DNA of 64,000 nucleotides from Goekera deserti (GCF_010685995.1 NZ_JAAGWK010000015.1:62001-126000), one strand, 5' to 3'. Numbered from the stretch's first letter, positions 42,655 to 51,861 are shown. Notes: a model not told the origin generated them from the letters alone. Program-made: numbers and translations.

Positions 42655-44003
42655 CGCGGTCGGGTCTGGGCGAAGGTGCCGTTCCCGTAGTAAGGGGAGA
42701 GCGGGACGTCGGCGAGCACCTGGCCCGCGGCGTCCAGGAACCGGGCGGTGCGCTCGGAGCCCTCCGCCGGCGCGGTGGACACCCCGCTGTCCAGGTCGTG
42801 GGTCGCGGTCACGTCGCCGGCGGCATCGCGGACCTCGACCCGGGTGGCGCCGGGCGGCCCCAGCAGCAGGCTCGAGACCGTCGTCCCGGACGGGTCGGAC
42901 ACGTCGCAGCGCATCGCCAGGGGGTGGTCGGCCGGGTCGGTGCCGGCCGGGAGGACGGCGAAGGTGCAATAGGTGGCCCGGTCGGCAGGGCGGCCTGGGT
43001 CGGCCGCGGCCCACCCGGCCACGACCGCCGTGGCCCCGGACGGGAAGCGCGCGGCCAGCACGGCGGTGGGCACGGGCCCTGCCGGGCCGGGCAACGAGCC
43101 GGACCACAGCGTCTGCAGCGTGAGGTCGTCCGGCGTGTACCCGGTCGTGCGGACCAGGTCGGCCAGGACGGTCTGGACCAGCGCGCCGGGCGCGGCCGGC
43201 TGGCCGGGTCGGGCGGGCGGGTCCTGTGCGGGCAGCGGGATCTCGGCCGGCAGCGGTTGCCGCAGCGGGGTGCCGCGGTAGACCGTCGTGCCGTCCCGGA
43301 TCACCTGCACGCGGGCGGACACCCCGTAGGCCGACGCGTCCGGCAGGGTCGAGGTGGCCGCACCGTCGGTGGTCACCAGCGGCGCCTGCCGGCGCACCGG
43401 TTCCCCGGCCGCGGTCACCTCCAAGCGCTGCGACACCGACACCTGATCACCGGGGGCGGCGAGGACGACGAGGGTGTCCGGGCTCGGGTCGGTGTCCAGC
43501 CGGAGCACGGGTTCGCTGGCGTCCAGCGGGGCCGGGTCCCCGCTCTGCCTCAGCTCGCCGGGCGATGCCCCGGCCGGCCCGGTGAACCAGGCGCCCAGGG
43601 TCCGCCCGTCCACCCGGGCGACCACCAGCGCGGTGCGCTGCGGGCCGATGTCACCGGCGAAGGCGACCGTCCGGGTCACGTCCTGCACGTCGGCACCCGC
43701 CCAGGGCAGGGCGGCCAGCTGCTGCACCAGTCCGGCGTCCCCGGCGAGGCCGCCGCGCGTCGGACCGGCCAGCACGTCGAGCGTCCGGCCGTCGACCGTG
43801 CGGGTGGGCCCCGGCGGCTGCGGCCCCGGGTCCACCAGCGGCACCGCCAGCAGCGCCGCCGCGGCGAGGACGCCGGCCCCGACCCGGGCACGGCGCCGCG
43901 CCCGGTGCCGGCGCACCACGAGCGCCGGGACGTCGGGCGATCCACCGGGGGCGTCGCCGGCGACGGCGTGCAGCAGCGCCCGGACGTCGTCCTCGGTGCT
44001 CAT
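42651..44003 (-). CDS. Membrane-anchored putative anti-sigma factor
   Basis: The 450-residue protein has a short cytoplasmic N-terminus (MSTEDDVRALLHAVAGDAPG), a basic run (RRHRARRRARVG) and one membrane helix (AGVLAAAALLAVPLV, about residues 43-58). The outer domain has about 390 residues with repeated D-G-R/T-L strands and one Cys pair (TYCTFA, AMRCDVS). It overlaps the upstream ECF sigma gene by ATGA. The position and topology are those of the regulators that pair with SigE-like ECF factors, though no zinc motif is present. The outer domain is of unknown fold. Confidence 0.68.
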   Translation of the reverse strand: MSTEDDVRALLHAVAGDAPGGSPDVPALVVRRHRARRRARVGAGVLAAAALLAVPLVDPGPQPPGPTRTVDGRTLDVLAGPTRGGLAGDAGLVQQLAALPWAGADVQDVTRTVAFAGDIGPQRTALVVARVDGRTLGAWFTGPAGASPGELRQSGDPAPLDASEPVLRLDTDPSPDTLVVLAAPGDQVSVSQRLEVTAAGEPVRRQAPLVTTDGAATSTLPDASAYGVSARVQVIRDGTTVYRGTPLRQPLPAEIPLPAQDPPARPGQPAAPGALVQTVLADLVRTTGYTPDDLTLQTLWSGSLPGPAGPVPTAVLAARFPSGATAVVAGWAAADPGRPADRATYCTFAVLPAGTDPADHPLAMRCDVSDPSGTTVSSLLLGPPGATRVEVRDAAGDVTATHDLDSGVSTAPAEGSERTARFLDAAGQVLADVPLSPYYGNGTFAQTRPR

Positions 44004-44512
44004 CGGGCCCGGTCCGTGCAGTGCGACGGGTCGAGCGCGGCGACGCTCTGCCGCAGCCGGGCCAGACCGCGGGAGGACTGCGTCTTCACCGTGCCGACCG
44101 AGCAGCCCAGCAGTCGGGCGGTCTCGGCCTCGCTGAGGTCCTCGTAGAAGCGCAGGACGACGACGGCACGCATCCGGGGCGGCAGCTGGCGCAGCGCGGC
44201 CATCATCTCCTCCTTCCTGTCGTCCGGGTGGGGGTCGCGCGGGGCGGCCCGGTCGGGCACGTCGCTGACCGGCCGTTCGGTGGCGCTGAGCAGCCGGCGC
44301 CAGCTGGTGTGCGTGTTGACGACCACGCGGCGGGCGAAGGCCAGCGGGCTGACGTCGATCCGGTCCCAGTGCGTGTAGGTCTTCAGCAGTGCCGCCTGGA
44401 CGACGCCCTCGGCGGCGGCGTGCTGACCGGTCACCAGGTAGGCGGTGCGCAGCAGCGCTGCCTGGTGCTGCTGCACGAACGCGGTGAACGCGACCTCACG
44501 CTCCCTGGACAC
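44000..44512 (-). CDS. SigE-family ECF RNA polymerase sigma factor
   Basis: The 170-residue protein starts at the GTG at 44512, 5-6 nt after AGAGGGGGG; an upstream ATG at 44527 is less likely. Region 2 is FVQQHQAALLRTAYLVTGQH and VQAALLKTYTHWDRI, and region 4 is LPPRMRAVVVLRFYEDLSEA with LLGCSVGTVKTQSSRGLARL. This is the SigE/ECF40-like group of actinobacteria. The N-terminal R-E-V-A-F-T-A-F pattern is diagnostic. Its operon runs left; another sigma operon diverges 130 bp away. Confidence 0.9.
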   Translation of the reverse strand: MSREREVAFTAFVQQHQAALLRTAYLVTGQHAAAEGVVQAALLKTYTHWDRIDVSPLAFARRVVVNTHTSWRRLLSATERPVSDVPDRAAPRDPHPDDRKEEMMAALRQLPPRMRAVVVLRFYEDLSEAETARLLGCSVGTVKTQSSRGLARLRQSVAALDPSHCTDRAR

Positions 44513-44641
44513 CCACCCCCCTCTCATCCGGCGCTCAGCTGCCCCTTGGACGCTGCGAGGGGGAGCGGAGGTTGACAGGCTCCAGTAACCGATCGGGCGC
44601 AGCCGGACACTTCTCGGGTGTGGGCATGCTGAGTGGTTCCT

Positions 44642-45190
44642 GTGACTGAGGCCAGCGATGCGACGTTCGACCGGCTGTGGTCCGAGCATGCTGCCGCCGT
44701 CGTGCGGTACGCCCGGGCGCACGTTCTGCCCGACGACGTCGAGGACGTCGTCGCCGAGACGTTCGTGGTGGCCTGGCGACGACTGGACGAGATCCCGGAC
44801 CTCGGCCTCCCGTGGTTGTTGGGTGTCGCGCGCGGGATCAGCGCGAACGCCCGGCGCTCGCGGCGCCGCCAGGGTGCTTTGAACGACCGACTGATGTCCC
44901 TGGGGGAGACCCGGGTGCAGAACACCCCGGAGGACGACTGGCCGCTGTTCCACGACGGCAGCACCATGGCGGCGCTACGCGCCCTGCCCGAGTCCGACCG
45001 CGAACTGCTCACCCTGCTGGCCTGGGACGGCCTGAGCCAGGAAGAAGCCGCCGAGGTGCTCGGCTGCTCGCGCGGTGCCCTCAAGGTGCGCCTGCACCGC
45101 GCTCGTCGCCGGTTCGCACAACTCACCGACGTGGCCCACGAGGTCACCCATGACCGTGATCCCGCCCCACATCTCGGAGGCACCCAGTGA
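44642..45190 (+). CDS. ECF RNA polymerase sigma factor
   Basis: The 182-residue protein is read from the GTG at 44642 (a GTG at 44633 is also possible). Region 2: LPDDVEDVVAETFVVAWRRL and LPWLLGVARGISANARRSRR. Region 4: LPESDRELLTLLAWDGLSQE and VLGCSRGALKVRLHRARRRF. A TTGACA hexamer at 44572 is a candidate -35. It is followed by a coupled membrane protein (GTGA overlap), probably its regulator. It is divergent from the SigE-type operon. Confidence 0.9.
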   Translation: MTEASDATFDRLWSEHAAAVVRYARAHVLPDDVEDVVAETFVVAWRRLDEIPDLGLPWLLGVARGISANARRSRRRQGALNDRLMSLGETRVQNTPEDDWPLFHDGSTMAALRALPESDRELLTLLAWDGLSQEEAAEVLGCSRGALKVRLHRARRRFAQLTDVAHEVTHDRDPAPHLGGTQ

Positions 45191-46338
45191 CCGACGACAT
45201 CGACGCTCGACTCCGCAGGGCCCGACCCGATGACCTGACGGGGGAGTCCATGCAGGCGCTGCTGACCCGGGTCCGAGCGCGTGTGGACGCCGAGCGCCTC
45301 CCGACTCCTCGCCTTCGCAACCGTCGGCTGCGTCCCGGGAACCGGCTCCTGCTGGTCGCCGCTGCGGCAGTGCTCATCACTGCAGTGCCGGTGGTGGTCA
45401 GCGTCGTGGGGCAGGAGGAGGAGGGTGCACCGTCCGGTCTGCCGATCGCCGTCGCCCAGACCGGCGAGCTGTCCTGCGGGGGCGGTTACGCAAGCGTCGT
45501 GGACCCCGCGGCTGCGCAGGTGCGGCTGCTGCCCGACGAGTTGCCCGTCGGGTGGGCCTACACCGAGATCTTCGCCAGACACGAGACATCACAGAGCTGC
45601 GATGCACAGTCCCTCGTCGCCCTCCGGCTCGATCCTGCCGGGGTGGTGACCGGCAGGGTCGCTGTCAGCGGTCCGGTCGATGCGTTCGTCAACGGGCCCG
45701 TCATCGATCGCGACTCCGTGCCCGACAGCGTCTTCGGTCTGCCAGCACGCCGGTTCGACCTGACCCCGGACGCCGACCGGTACGTCGACGCAGAGATCCA
45801 CCGCTGGGTCTGGACAGACAGTGGTGGGCGACAGTGGTCGGCCGAGGTGATCGGCTTCGGGCTGGACGAGGCCCGCCGTCAGTTGTCGGGGGTCTCTATC
45901 GTCGGTGCGGCCGTCGCCTGGGCCCCCGTCGACCCCGGATGGACCCTGGTCCACCTGCGGGCGGGCGCCCCGTACGTCGTCCCGATCGACAGGGTCATCT
46001 GGACGGTCTCGCTCAGCGGCGGTCTCGAAGGGCGCGGGTTCGACGTCTACAGCAACGCCGAACCCCGTCTGCCCGTGGCCGCGAGCGCTTTCATCGGCGA
46101 CCGTCTCACCGAACTCGATGGCAGAGGAGCCGTCATCAGCCCCGCGCGAGGCGGCGAAGCCGACGGGGGAGCGCCGGGATCGCTGCCACTCGTCACCATC
46201 GGCGTGGACATCGAGCCAGGCGTCTCAGCGGTGACCCGCGTAGCGGCGACCGACCTCGCTGGCGTCGAGCAGATCCTCACGTCCCTACGTCAGGTGCCCG
46301 CGGACGACCCGCGGATCAAGCGCTATGGCACCAGCTGA
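45187..46338 (+). CDS. Membrane protein coupled to the ECF sigma factor (putative anti-sigma)
   Basis: The 383-residue protein has a 50-residue cytoplasmic N-terminus (MTDDIDARLRRARPDD; LTRVRARVDAERLP), one membrane helix (RLLLVAAAAVLITAVPVVVSVV, about 53-74) and a large outer domain with two Cys (LSCGGGY, QSCDAQS). It overlaps the sigma gene by GTGA. No HxxxCxxC motif is present, so the sigma-binding part, if any, is of another type. The outer domain is not recognised. Confidence 0.65.
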   Translation: MTDDIDARLRRARPDDLTGESMQALLTRVRARVDAERLPTPRLRNRRLRPGNRLLLVAAAAVLITAVPVVVSVVGQEEEGAPSGLPIAVAQTGELSCGGGYASVVDPAAAQVRLLPDELPVGWAYTEIFARHETSQSCDAQSLVALRLDPAGVVTGRVAVSGPVDAFVNGPVIDRDSVPDSVFGLPARRFDLTPDADRYVDAEIHRWVWTDSGGRQWSAEVIGFGLDEARRQLSGVSIVGAAVAWAPVDPGWTLVHLRAGAPYVVPIDRVIWTVSLSGGLEGRGFDVYSNAEPRLPVAASAFIGDRLTELDGRGAVISPARGGEADGGAPGSLPLVTIGVDIEPGVSAVTRVAATDLAGVEQILTSLRQVPADDPRIKRYGTS

Positions 46339-46420
46339 CCAGCTCGTCGTCGACACCGTCGCGCACACGCCCAGCGCTCGCACCGAACAGGAACGGAACG
46401 CGACTGCAACCCGACAGCGC

Positions 46421-46426
46421 TAGGTT
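46421..46426 (+). promoter_or_regulatory. -10 element of a leaderless promoter
   Basis: TAGGTT ends 7 nt before the ATG of the APC permease gene. No ribosome binding site is present, so transcription probably starts at the ATG. Confidence 0.55.
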
Positions 46427-46433
46427 GTCGTGC

Positions 46434-47879
46434 ATGTCACATCCCGGCACGGAGGGTGTCCTGGCACCCAGCGAGCTCAAGCGCTCCATCACGGCCCGGC
46501 AGCTCTACTTCTACGTCGTCGGGGACGTGCTCGGATCGGGCATCTACGTCCTGATCGGGCTGGTGGCAGCCGCGGTGGGCGGCGCGTTCTGGATGGCGTT
46601 CCTGGCCGGGGTCGCGGTGGCCACGATCACCGGGCTCGCCTACGCCGAGCTGGTGACCAAGTACCCGCAGGCGGCCGGCGCCTCGCTGTACGTGAACAAG
46701 GCGTTCCGGTCACCGGTGCTCACGTTCTTCGTCACCATTTGCATGCTCTCGGCCAACATGGCCGCCGTCGGGTCGCTGGCCTCGGGGTTCGTCCGCTACT
46801 TCGCCGGCGTCGTCGGCATGAGCGAGGACGCCGTCATCCCGACGCTGCTGATCGCCCTGGCGTTCATCACGCTGATCACGGTGATCAACCTGATCGGGAT
46901 CAGCGAGTCCGTCGTGGCCAACGTCGTGATGACGTTCATCGAGCTCAGCGGTCTGCTGCTGATCATGGTCATCGGGGTGATCGCGTTGTTCACGGGCGTC
47001 TCCGAGCCCGGGGTGCTGCTGGAGTTCAGCGGCGAGGGCAGCAAGGCGGTCGCGGTGCTCGCCGGCGTCTCGCTGGCGTTCTTCGCCATGACCGGGTTCG
47101 AGAACGCGGCCAACGTGGCCGAGGAGACGGTCGACCCGTCGCGGGCGTTCCCGCGGGCGCTGATCGGCGGCATGCTCACCGCCGGCACCGTGTACGTGCT
47201 GGTCTCGATCGCGGCGGCGCTGGCCGTGCCGATGGACACGCTGGCCGACAACACGCTGCTCGAGGTCGTCCGGGCCGACCTGCTGCCGATCTCGGTGAGC
47301 GTCATGCTCGTCGTCTTCGGCCTGATCGCGATGGTCGCGATCAGCAACACCACGCTGGTCACCGTCGTCGCCCAGTCCCGGATCCTCTACGGGATGGCGC
47401 GCGAGGACGTGGTGCCCGGGGTGTTCGCCAAGGTGCACCCGACCCGCCGCAGCCCCTACGTGGCGCTGCTGTTCGGTGGCGCGATCGTCGGCGGGCTGCT
47501 GCTGATCGGGGCGCTGATCCAGCTGGGGGGCTCCGACCTCGACATCGTCGACCGGCTCGCCACGATCACCGTGGTGTTCCTGCTGTTCATCTACGCCCTG
47601 GTCATCGTGGCCTGCCTCAAGCTGCGGGGCACCGGGGAGACCCCGGACACCTACCGGGCCAACACCGCGTTGCTGTACCTCGGCATCCTGGGCAACCTGC
47701 TGGTGCTGGGCTACACCGTCGTCGACGACCCGGGGTCGCTGCTGTGGGTGGCCGGGCTGCTCGCCGTCGGTCTGGTGCTGTTCCTGGTGCAGCGGTTCAA
47801 CGGCGGCGCCCGGGACCGGCCGTCGACCGACGGGCCCACCGCCACTGCTGGTACGCCGAACACCGACGAAGGGCGCTGA
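46434..47879 (+). CDS. APC-family amino acid permease
   Basis: The 481-residue protein has 12 membrane segments. Helix 1 carries the substrate-binding break GDVLGSGIYVLIG, followed by AYAELVTKYPQAAGASLYVN and FFAMTGFENAANVAEETVDP, all typical of APC transporters of the cationic/branched amino acid type. The C-terminal tail is polar. The ATG at 46434 sits at the end of a leaderless promoter. The universal stress protein gene follows after 3 bp, so the two are one operon, a common pairing in actinobacteria. Confidence 0.92.
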   Translation: MSHPGTEGVLAPSELKRSITARQLYFYVVGDVLGSGIYVLIGLVAAAVGGAFWMAFLAGVAVATITGLAYAELVTKYPQAAGASLYVNKAFRSPVLTFFVTICMLSANMAAVGSLASGFVRYFAGVVGMSEDAVIPTLLIALAFITLITVINLIGISESVVANVVMTFIELSGLLLIMVIGVIALFTGVSEPGVLLEFSGEGSKAVAVLAGVSLAFFAMTGFENAANVAEETVDPSRAFPRALIGGMLTAGTVYVLVSIAAALAVPMDTLADNTLLEVVRADLLPISVSVMLVVFGLIAMVAISNTTLVTVVAQSRILYGMAREDVVPGVFAKVHPTRRSPYVALLFGGAIVGGLLLIGALIQLGGSDLDIVDRLATITVVFLLFIYALVIVACLKLRGTGETPDTYRANTALLYLGILGNLLVLGYTVVDDPGSLLWVAGLLAVGLVLFLVQRFNGGARDRPSTDGPTATAGTPNTDEGR

Positions 47880-47882
47880 ACC

Positions 47883-48338
47883 GTGCACGTGATCGTGGCG
47901 ACCGACGGGTCCCGGGCCTCCCTGGTCGGGGCCGAGCAGTTCCAGTGGATCGCCGACTCCCGGGAGATCACCGACGTCACCGTGGTGGCGGTGGTGAGCC
48001 CGTACGCGGCGGTGCCGTTCGCCAACGAGCTCACCGAGCGGCGCAACCCGCAGCCGACCGACTTCAGCTTCCGGGAGGAGGCCGAGGCCGCGGTCGGCGT
48101 GGTGGCCGCCGTCTTCCACGGCTGGGGCCCGACCGTCCACCGTCAGGTGCGCAGCGGGTCGCCCGCCGCGGAGATCGTCAAGGCCGCCGAGGAGGCCAGC
48201 GCCGATCTCATCGCCCTGGCGGCCGGGGGTCGCGGGTTGACCTCGACCATCCTGCTGGGCAGCACCGCCTCACGGGTGCAGCACTCCGCGCCCTGCCCGG
48301 TGCTGGTCTGCCGGCCGAAACGGTCCGCGAGCAGCTGA
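47883..48338 (+). CDS. Universal stress protein (UspA domain)
   Basis: The 151-residue protein has the Usp start HVIVATDGSRASLVGAEQF and the ATP-binding pattern G-x2-G-x9-G-S/T in GGRGLTSTILLGSTASRV, then APCPVLVCR. ATP-binding Usp proteins modulate stress responses and sometimes bind transporters. Here the gene follows an amino acid permease by 3 bp, so it may regulate that permease. GTG start. Confidence 0.92.
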   Translation: MHVIVATDGSRASLVGAEQFQWIADSREITDVTVVAVVSPYAAVPFANELTERRNPQPTDFSFREEAEAAVGVVAAVFHGWGPTVHRQVRSGSPAAEIVKAAEEASADLIALAAGGRGLTSTILLGSTASRVQHSAPCPVLVCRPKRSASS

Positions 48339-48354
48339 GCCCCGGCGGCGCGTG

Positions 48355-49053
48355 ATGGCAGGTGCCGAGATGCTGACGGCGGCCGTCGCGACGGTGCGGC
48401 CGGTGCTCTCGGCCGCCGGCTTCCGCAAGCGGAGGCACACCTTCAACCGGACGGTCGAGCCGGGACTCGTCCAGGTGGTCTCCTACCGGCTGCCTCCGCG
48501 GGACCCGCCCGGCTCGACCGAGCCCCCGGTCCCCGTTCCCCGGGGGCTCGCCTTCATGGCCCTGGGCATCTTCGTCGAGGAGGCATGGCGCCTCGACCTC
48601 GGCCGTTTCGGCCCCGACGGCCCGCCCCTCGACAAGTCGTGGGTCAACGACCACGACTGTCAGCTGCGCCGACCGACCGACGGCGTGGGCGACACCCTGG
48701 CGCAGGGCCGGCGCATCGACAACCCGGGCACGGGGCACGCGTGGGTCCGCGACCTGGGCGACGTGTTCGCCTGGTTCGACCGGTTCGGCAGCCGGGCGGC
48801 CATCATCGACGCGTTGGAGGCCGCCCCGGTCGACTCCTACGAGATCGCCGGCTGGGAGTCCGACCGGATGCTCGCCGTCCGCATGAGGTGGGGCGCCGGC
48901 GACCGGCGGCGTGCTCAGGAGCTGTTCGGCGAGTGGGTGCGGAGATGCCGGTCCGAGGCGGCGTCCGCGCCCTGGTTGGTAGGTCATCTCGAGTACCTGT
49001 CCTGGTTCGCCGGTGAGCTGGGGCTGTCCGTCGATGACGACACCCGGCTTTGA
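48355..49053 (+). CDS. DUF4304-like protein
   Basis: The protein has 232 residues from the ATG at 48355 (GTG 48352 and ATG 48370 are alternatives). It opens with VRPVLSAAGFRKRRHTFNRT and then VQVVSYRLPP, the DUF4304 pattern of a helix followed by F-x-K-x-x-x-x-F. The rest is soluble and Trp-rich (RDLGDVFAWFDRFGSRAAII). The function is unknown. It lies 16 bp after the Usp gene and could be read through from that operon. Confidence 0.68.
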   Translation: MAGAEMLTAAVATVRPVLSAAGFRKRRHTFNRTVEPGLVQVVSYRLPPRDPPGSTEPPVPVPRGLAFMALGIFVEEAWRLDLGRFGPDGPPLDKSWVNDHDCQLRRPTDGVGDTLAQGRRIDNPGTGHAWVRDLGDVFAWFDRFGSRAAIIDALEAAPVDSYEIAGWESDRMLAVRMRWGAGDRRRAQELFGEWVRRCRSEAASAPWLVGHLEYLSWFAGELGLSVDDDTRL

Positions 49054-49242
49054 GGGCAGCACCACCGACCGTGCCCGGCTGGTCGTGCTGAGTCCTGGCC
49101 GCGCCGACCGCAGTAACGGGACCATAGCTTTCCGCATGTGAGCGGGCTAGGACTGTGAGGGGGGTCACTACGAGCGGTCGCGCTCCGGCGGCGCCCTGCC
49201 ACCGGGCGACCGCCCGGCGGGACGACCGACCCTGGAGCCCTG

Positions 49243-50487
49243 TTGTCCGGACGCCCAGCACAACAGCACCACGCCCGCCCCCGCGTACACACACCTCGAC
49301 GGCGCGCCGTGCCGCTCGTCGCCGCCCTCGGCCTCGGCCTGGTGACCGGGGGAGCGGTCGCACCGTCCGCCGCCTCCGCCACCGAGGAGCACCACCACGG
49401 CCCCTCGACCAGCGTCGAGCCCTTCGGCACCGCACCGGACGGCACCGAGGTGGAGCGCTGGACGCTGTCCAACGGCGACATCACGATGCGGGTGCTCACC
49501 TGGGGCGGCGTCATCCAGACGCTGGAGGCCCCGGACGCGCACGGCGAGGTGGACAACGTCGTCCTCGGGTTCGAGGACCTGGCCGGCTACGTCGGCGACG
49601 ACGACCCCTACTTCGGCTCGCTGATCGGCCGCTACGGCAACCGCATCGCCGAGGGCCTGTTCACCCTGGACGGCACCGAGTACCAGCTGCCGCTGAACGA
49701 CGGGCCGAACACGCTGCACGGCGGCCCGACCGGGTTCGACGACCGGGTGTGGGAGGCCACCGACGTCTCCGACCACGAGGTGGCCGCGCTGGAGCTGCGC
49801 CTGGTCAGCGCCGACGGCGACGAGGGCTTCCCCGGCACGCTGACCACCACCGTCACCTACACCCTGGACGACGAGTCCCGGCTGTCGGTGCACTACGAGG
49901 CGACCACCGACGCCCCGACCGTGGTCAACCTGACCCAGCACACCTACTGGAACCTGGCCGGTGAGGGCTCCGGGTCGATCTACGACCACGAGCTGCAGAT
50001 CGACGCGAGCGGCTTCACCCCGGTGGACGAGACGCTCATCCCGACCGGGGAGGTCGCCCCCGTCGAGGGCACCCCGTTCGACTTCCGTGAGCCGACCCCG
50101 ATCGGGGAGCGGATCCGGGTGGCCGACCAGCAGCTGCTGTACGGGCAGGGCTACGACCACAACTGGGCCCTGGACCGGGAGGACGACGGCGCCCGGGAGG
50201 GCTCGGACGCCGAGGACGCGCTGGAGGAGGCCGCGGTGCTGCACGACCCGCACAGCGGGCGGACGCTGACCATCCTCACCACGGAGCCGGGGCTGCAGTT
50301 CTACTCCGGCAACTTCCTCGACGGCACGCTGGTGGGCACCGGTGGCGGCGTCTACCGGCAGGGTGACGGGCTGGCGCTGGAGACCCAGCACTTCCCGGAC
50401 TCGCCCAACCAGCCGGCCTTCCCGTCCACCGAGCTGCTCCCGGGCGAGGTCTACGACAGCACCACGGTGTTCGAGCTCTCCGACTGA
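49243..50487 (+). CDS. galM: Secreted aldose 1-epimerase (mutarotase)
   Basis: The 414-residue precursor is read from a TTG at 49243, 8 nt after GGAG. The next option, a GTG at 49309, would remove the Arg-rich start of the signal peptide (TPRRRAVPLVAALGLGLVTG, cleavage near ASA-T). The mature enzyme has GSLIGRYGNRIAEG, LHGGPTGFDDRVWE, the catalytic His in NLTQHTYWNLAGEG and the catalytic Glu in GLALETQHFPDSPNQP. Mutarotases interconvert alpha and beta aldoses. Secretion suggests a role in extracellular sugar use. A perfect terminator follows. Confidence 0.92.
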   Translation: MSGRPAQQHHARPRVHTPRRRAVPLVAALGLGLVTGGAVAPSAASATEEHHHGPSTSVEPFGTAPDGTEVERWTLSNGDITMRVLTWGGVIQTLEAPDAHGEVDNVVLGFEDLAGYVGDDDPYFGSLIGRYGNRIAEGLFTLDGTEYQLPLNDGPNTLHGGPTGFDDRVWEATDVSDHEVAALELRLVSADGDEGFPGTLTTTVTYTLDDESRLSVHYEATTDAPTVVNLTQHTYWNLAGEGSGSIYDHELQIDASGFTPVDETLIPTGEVAPVEGTPFDFREPTPIGERIRVADQQLLYGQGYDHNWALDREDDGAREGSDAEDALEEAAVLHDPHSGRTLTILTTEPGLQFYSGNFLDGTLVGTGGGVYRQGDGLALETQHFPDSPNQPAFPSTELLPGEVYDSTTVFELSD

Positions 50488-50586
50488 GCCCGCACCGATC
50501 CCACGGAGGCCCCGGCCCGCGACGGCGCGCCATCGGATCTCAATGTGGGTCCTGGCGGCCGGAGGCCGCCCGATGTGACCACCACC

Positions 50587-50616
50587 GTGGCCCCGGTCCA
50601 ACGGGACCGGGGCCAC
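50587..50616 (+). terminator. Terminator after the aldose epimerase gene
   Basis: Perfect 13-bp stem GTGGCCCCGGTCC/GGACCGGGGCCAC with loop AACG, 99 bp after the epimerase stop. Confidence 0.8.
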
Positions 50617-50744
50617 GCTGTGTCTGCGGCGCTGGTGCGACGTCGGACGTCGAACTGGCTCCGGCTGTCGCTCTTCCGGCTGAGACCAGCCTGCTCGTGT
50701 GTCGGGCTGGTTGTCCTGATCCGGAGATCGCGCATGCTGTGCGA

Positions 50745-51608
50745 GTGCCCGCCGAGGTGATTCCTGCGTCCGCCCTGGTGGCTCATGTGGAGGCCGATGA
50801 GCCTGAGGGCGTCCTGGCGGCTTTGTCAGAGCTGTCCGACGAGATGCGTGCTGAAGCGTGGGAGGTGCTGCGCCGGCCGCTGTCCGCAGTGCTGGGACCG
50901 GACGACCGTGCCGGGTTCACCGAGGACGGGTGGCAGAGGCACATCCGCACGCGAGCTCTGGTGGCTCTGGCCGTGGGTCCCAGCGACATCGTGCGGCGGG
51001 TGGGCGCGTGGGTCCTCCTGCCGGAGCACCCGTCCGACGTGGACCGCGTGCTGGGGTCCAGGACGCCTCACTGGCGCGGGGAGTTCACTGCGGCGACGCT
51101 GCGCGCTTTCGCGTCTGAGCCGGAGGTCGGGCTGATGGGCCCCTTCTGGTGGGTGTGGTGGCAAGAGCTGCGCCAGCGGGAGCGCAACGGCGTGCTCTGT
51201 TTCGACCCCAGCTCTGCGGACTATCTGGTCATGATGATCCGGGGTCTGCTGTTCAGCGGCTCCATCGTCGACGCCGTGCACGCTGACGCCCAGCTGGCCG
51301 ACCGCGCGATCTGGTCCTTGTTCGAACCGGCGCCAGGCGTGCAAAAGGCACTGTTGGGTGCCGAGCGGTTCTGGGACCGGAGCAACACGTGGCGGATCGC
51401 CCTGGTTCGACTCGCCCTCGCTGGGGTGCTCGACGATGAGCGGCTGGCCGATGCGGCCACCATCGCCGCCGGCGACGAGCGGATGGGCCGCAATCACCGC
51501 GCCTGGTACCGGAAGATCCCCGAGCTGTTGGCCGACCCGAGCCGCATCCCGGAACCCGCCGAGCACGGTGCCCCGCCGGCCGGCAACCAGCTGTACCGGC
51601 TCAGCTGA
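50745..51608 (+). CDS. Hypothetical HEAT-like protein, possibly C-terminally truncated DUF6493 relative
   Basis: About 287 residues from GTG 50745 (other GTGs at 50697, 50739 and 50757 are in frame). The protein is all-helical in appearance, with LVAHVEADEPEGVLAALSEL, RALVALAVGPSDIVRRVGAW and MGPFWWVWWQELRQRERNG. It resembles the N-terminal third of the large repeat proteins called DUF6493, which usually exceed 700 residues, so a shortened gene is possible. I am not sure of the family. Base composition is slightly less GC-rich than its neighbours, suggesting transfer. Confidence 0.6.
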   Translation: MPAEVIPASALVAHVEADEPEGVLAALSELSDEMRAEAWEVLRRPLSAVLGPDDRAGFTEDGWQRHIRTRALVALAVGPSDIVRRVGAWVLLPEHPSDVDRVLGSRTPHWRGEFTAATLRAFASEPEVGLMGPFWWVWWQELRQRERNGVLCFDPSSADYLVMMIRGLLFSGSIVDAVHADAQLADRAIWSLFEPAPGVQKALLGAERFWDRSNTWRIALVRLALAGVLDDERLADAATIAAGDERMGRNHRAWYRKIPELLADPSRIPEPAEHGAPPAGNQLYRLS

Positions 51609-51735
51609 CGCGCCTCAGATCGGGCGGCTCGGACAGCGGCGGGGGCGCGGAGGCGGCAGCATAGAGTGCCTGCACCTCGGCCGGATCGGGCAGCGGGTCG
51701 CCCGCGGTCGCGACGCGCACGTCGAGCTCGGTCAC
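51601..51735 (-). CDS. Possible 44-residue ORF
   Basis: The minus-strand frame from GTG 51735 reads MTELDVRVATAGDPLPDPAE followed by VQALYAAASAPPPLSEPPDL and a stop that overlaps the end of the convergent hypothetical gene. The composition is plausible for an actinobacterial protein start, and the frame may be the N-terminal stub of a broken gene. No ribosome binding site is clear. Confidence 0.28.
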   Translation of the reverse strand: MTELDVRVATAGDPLPDPAEVQALYAAASAPPPLSEPPDLRRVS

Positions 51736-51861
51736 CTGCGCATGCTCGCACCGACGGCCTCCTCGACACCGGAGGGCCACGATGGTGCGCTGCTTCGCCG
51801 GACTGATCCGCCCCGCACAGGCGGGGTCGACGCTGTGGAACGGCCCGGCTGCGGACGGCGG

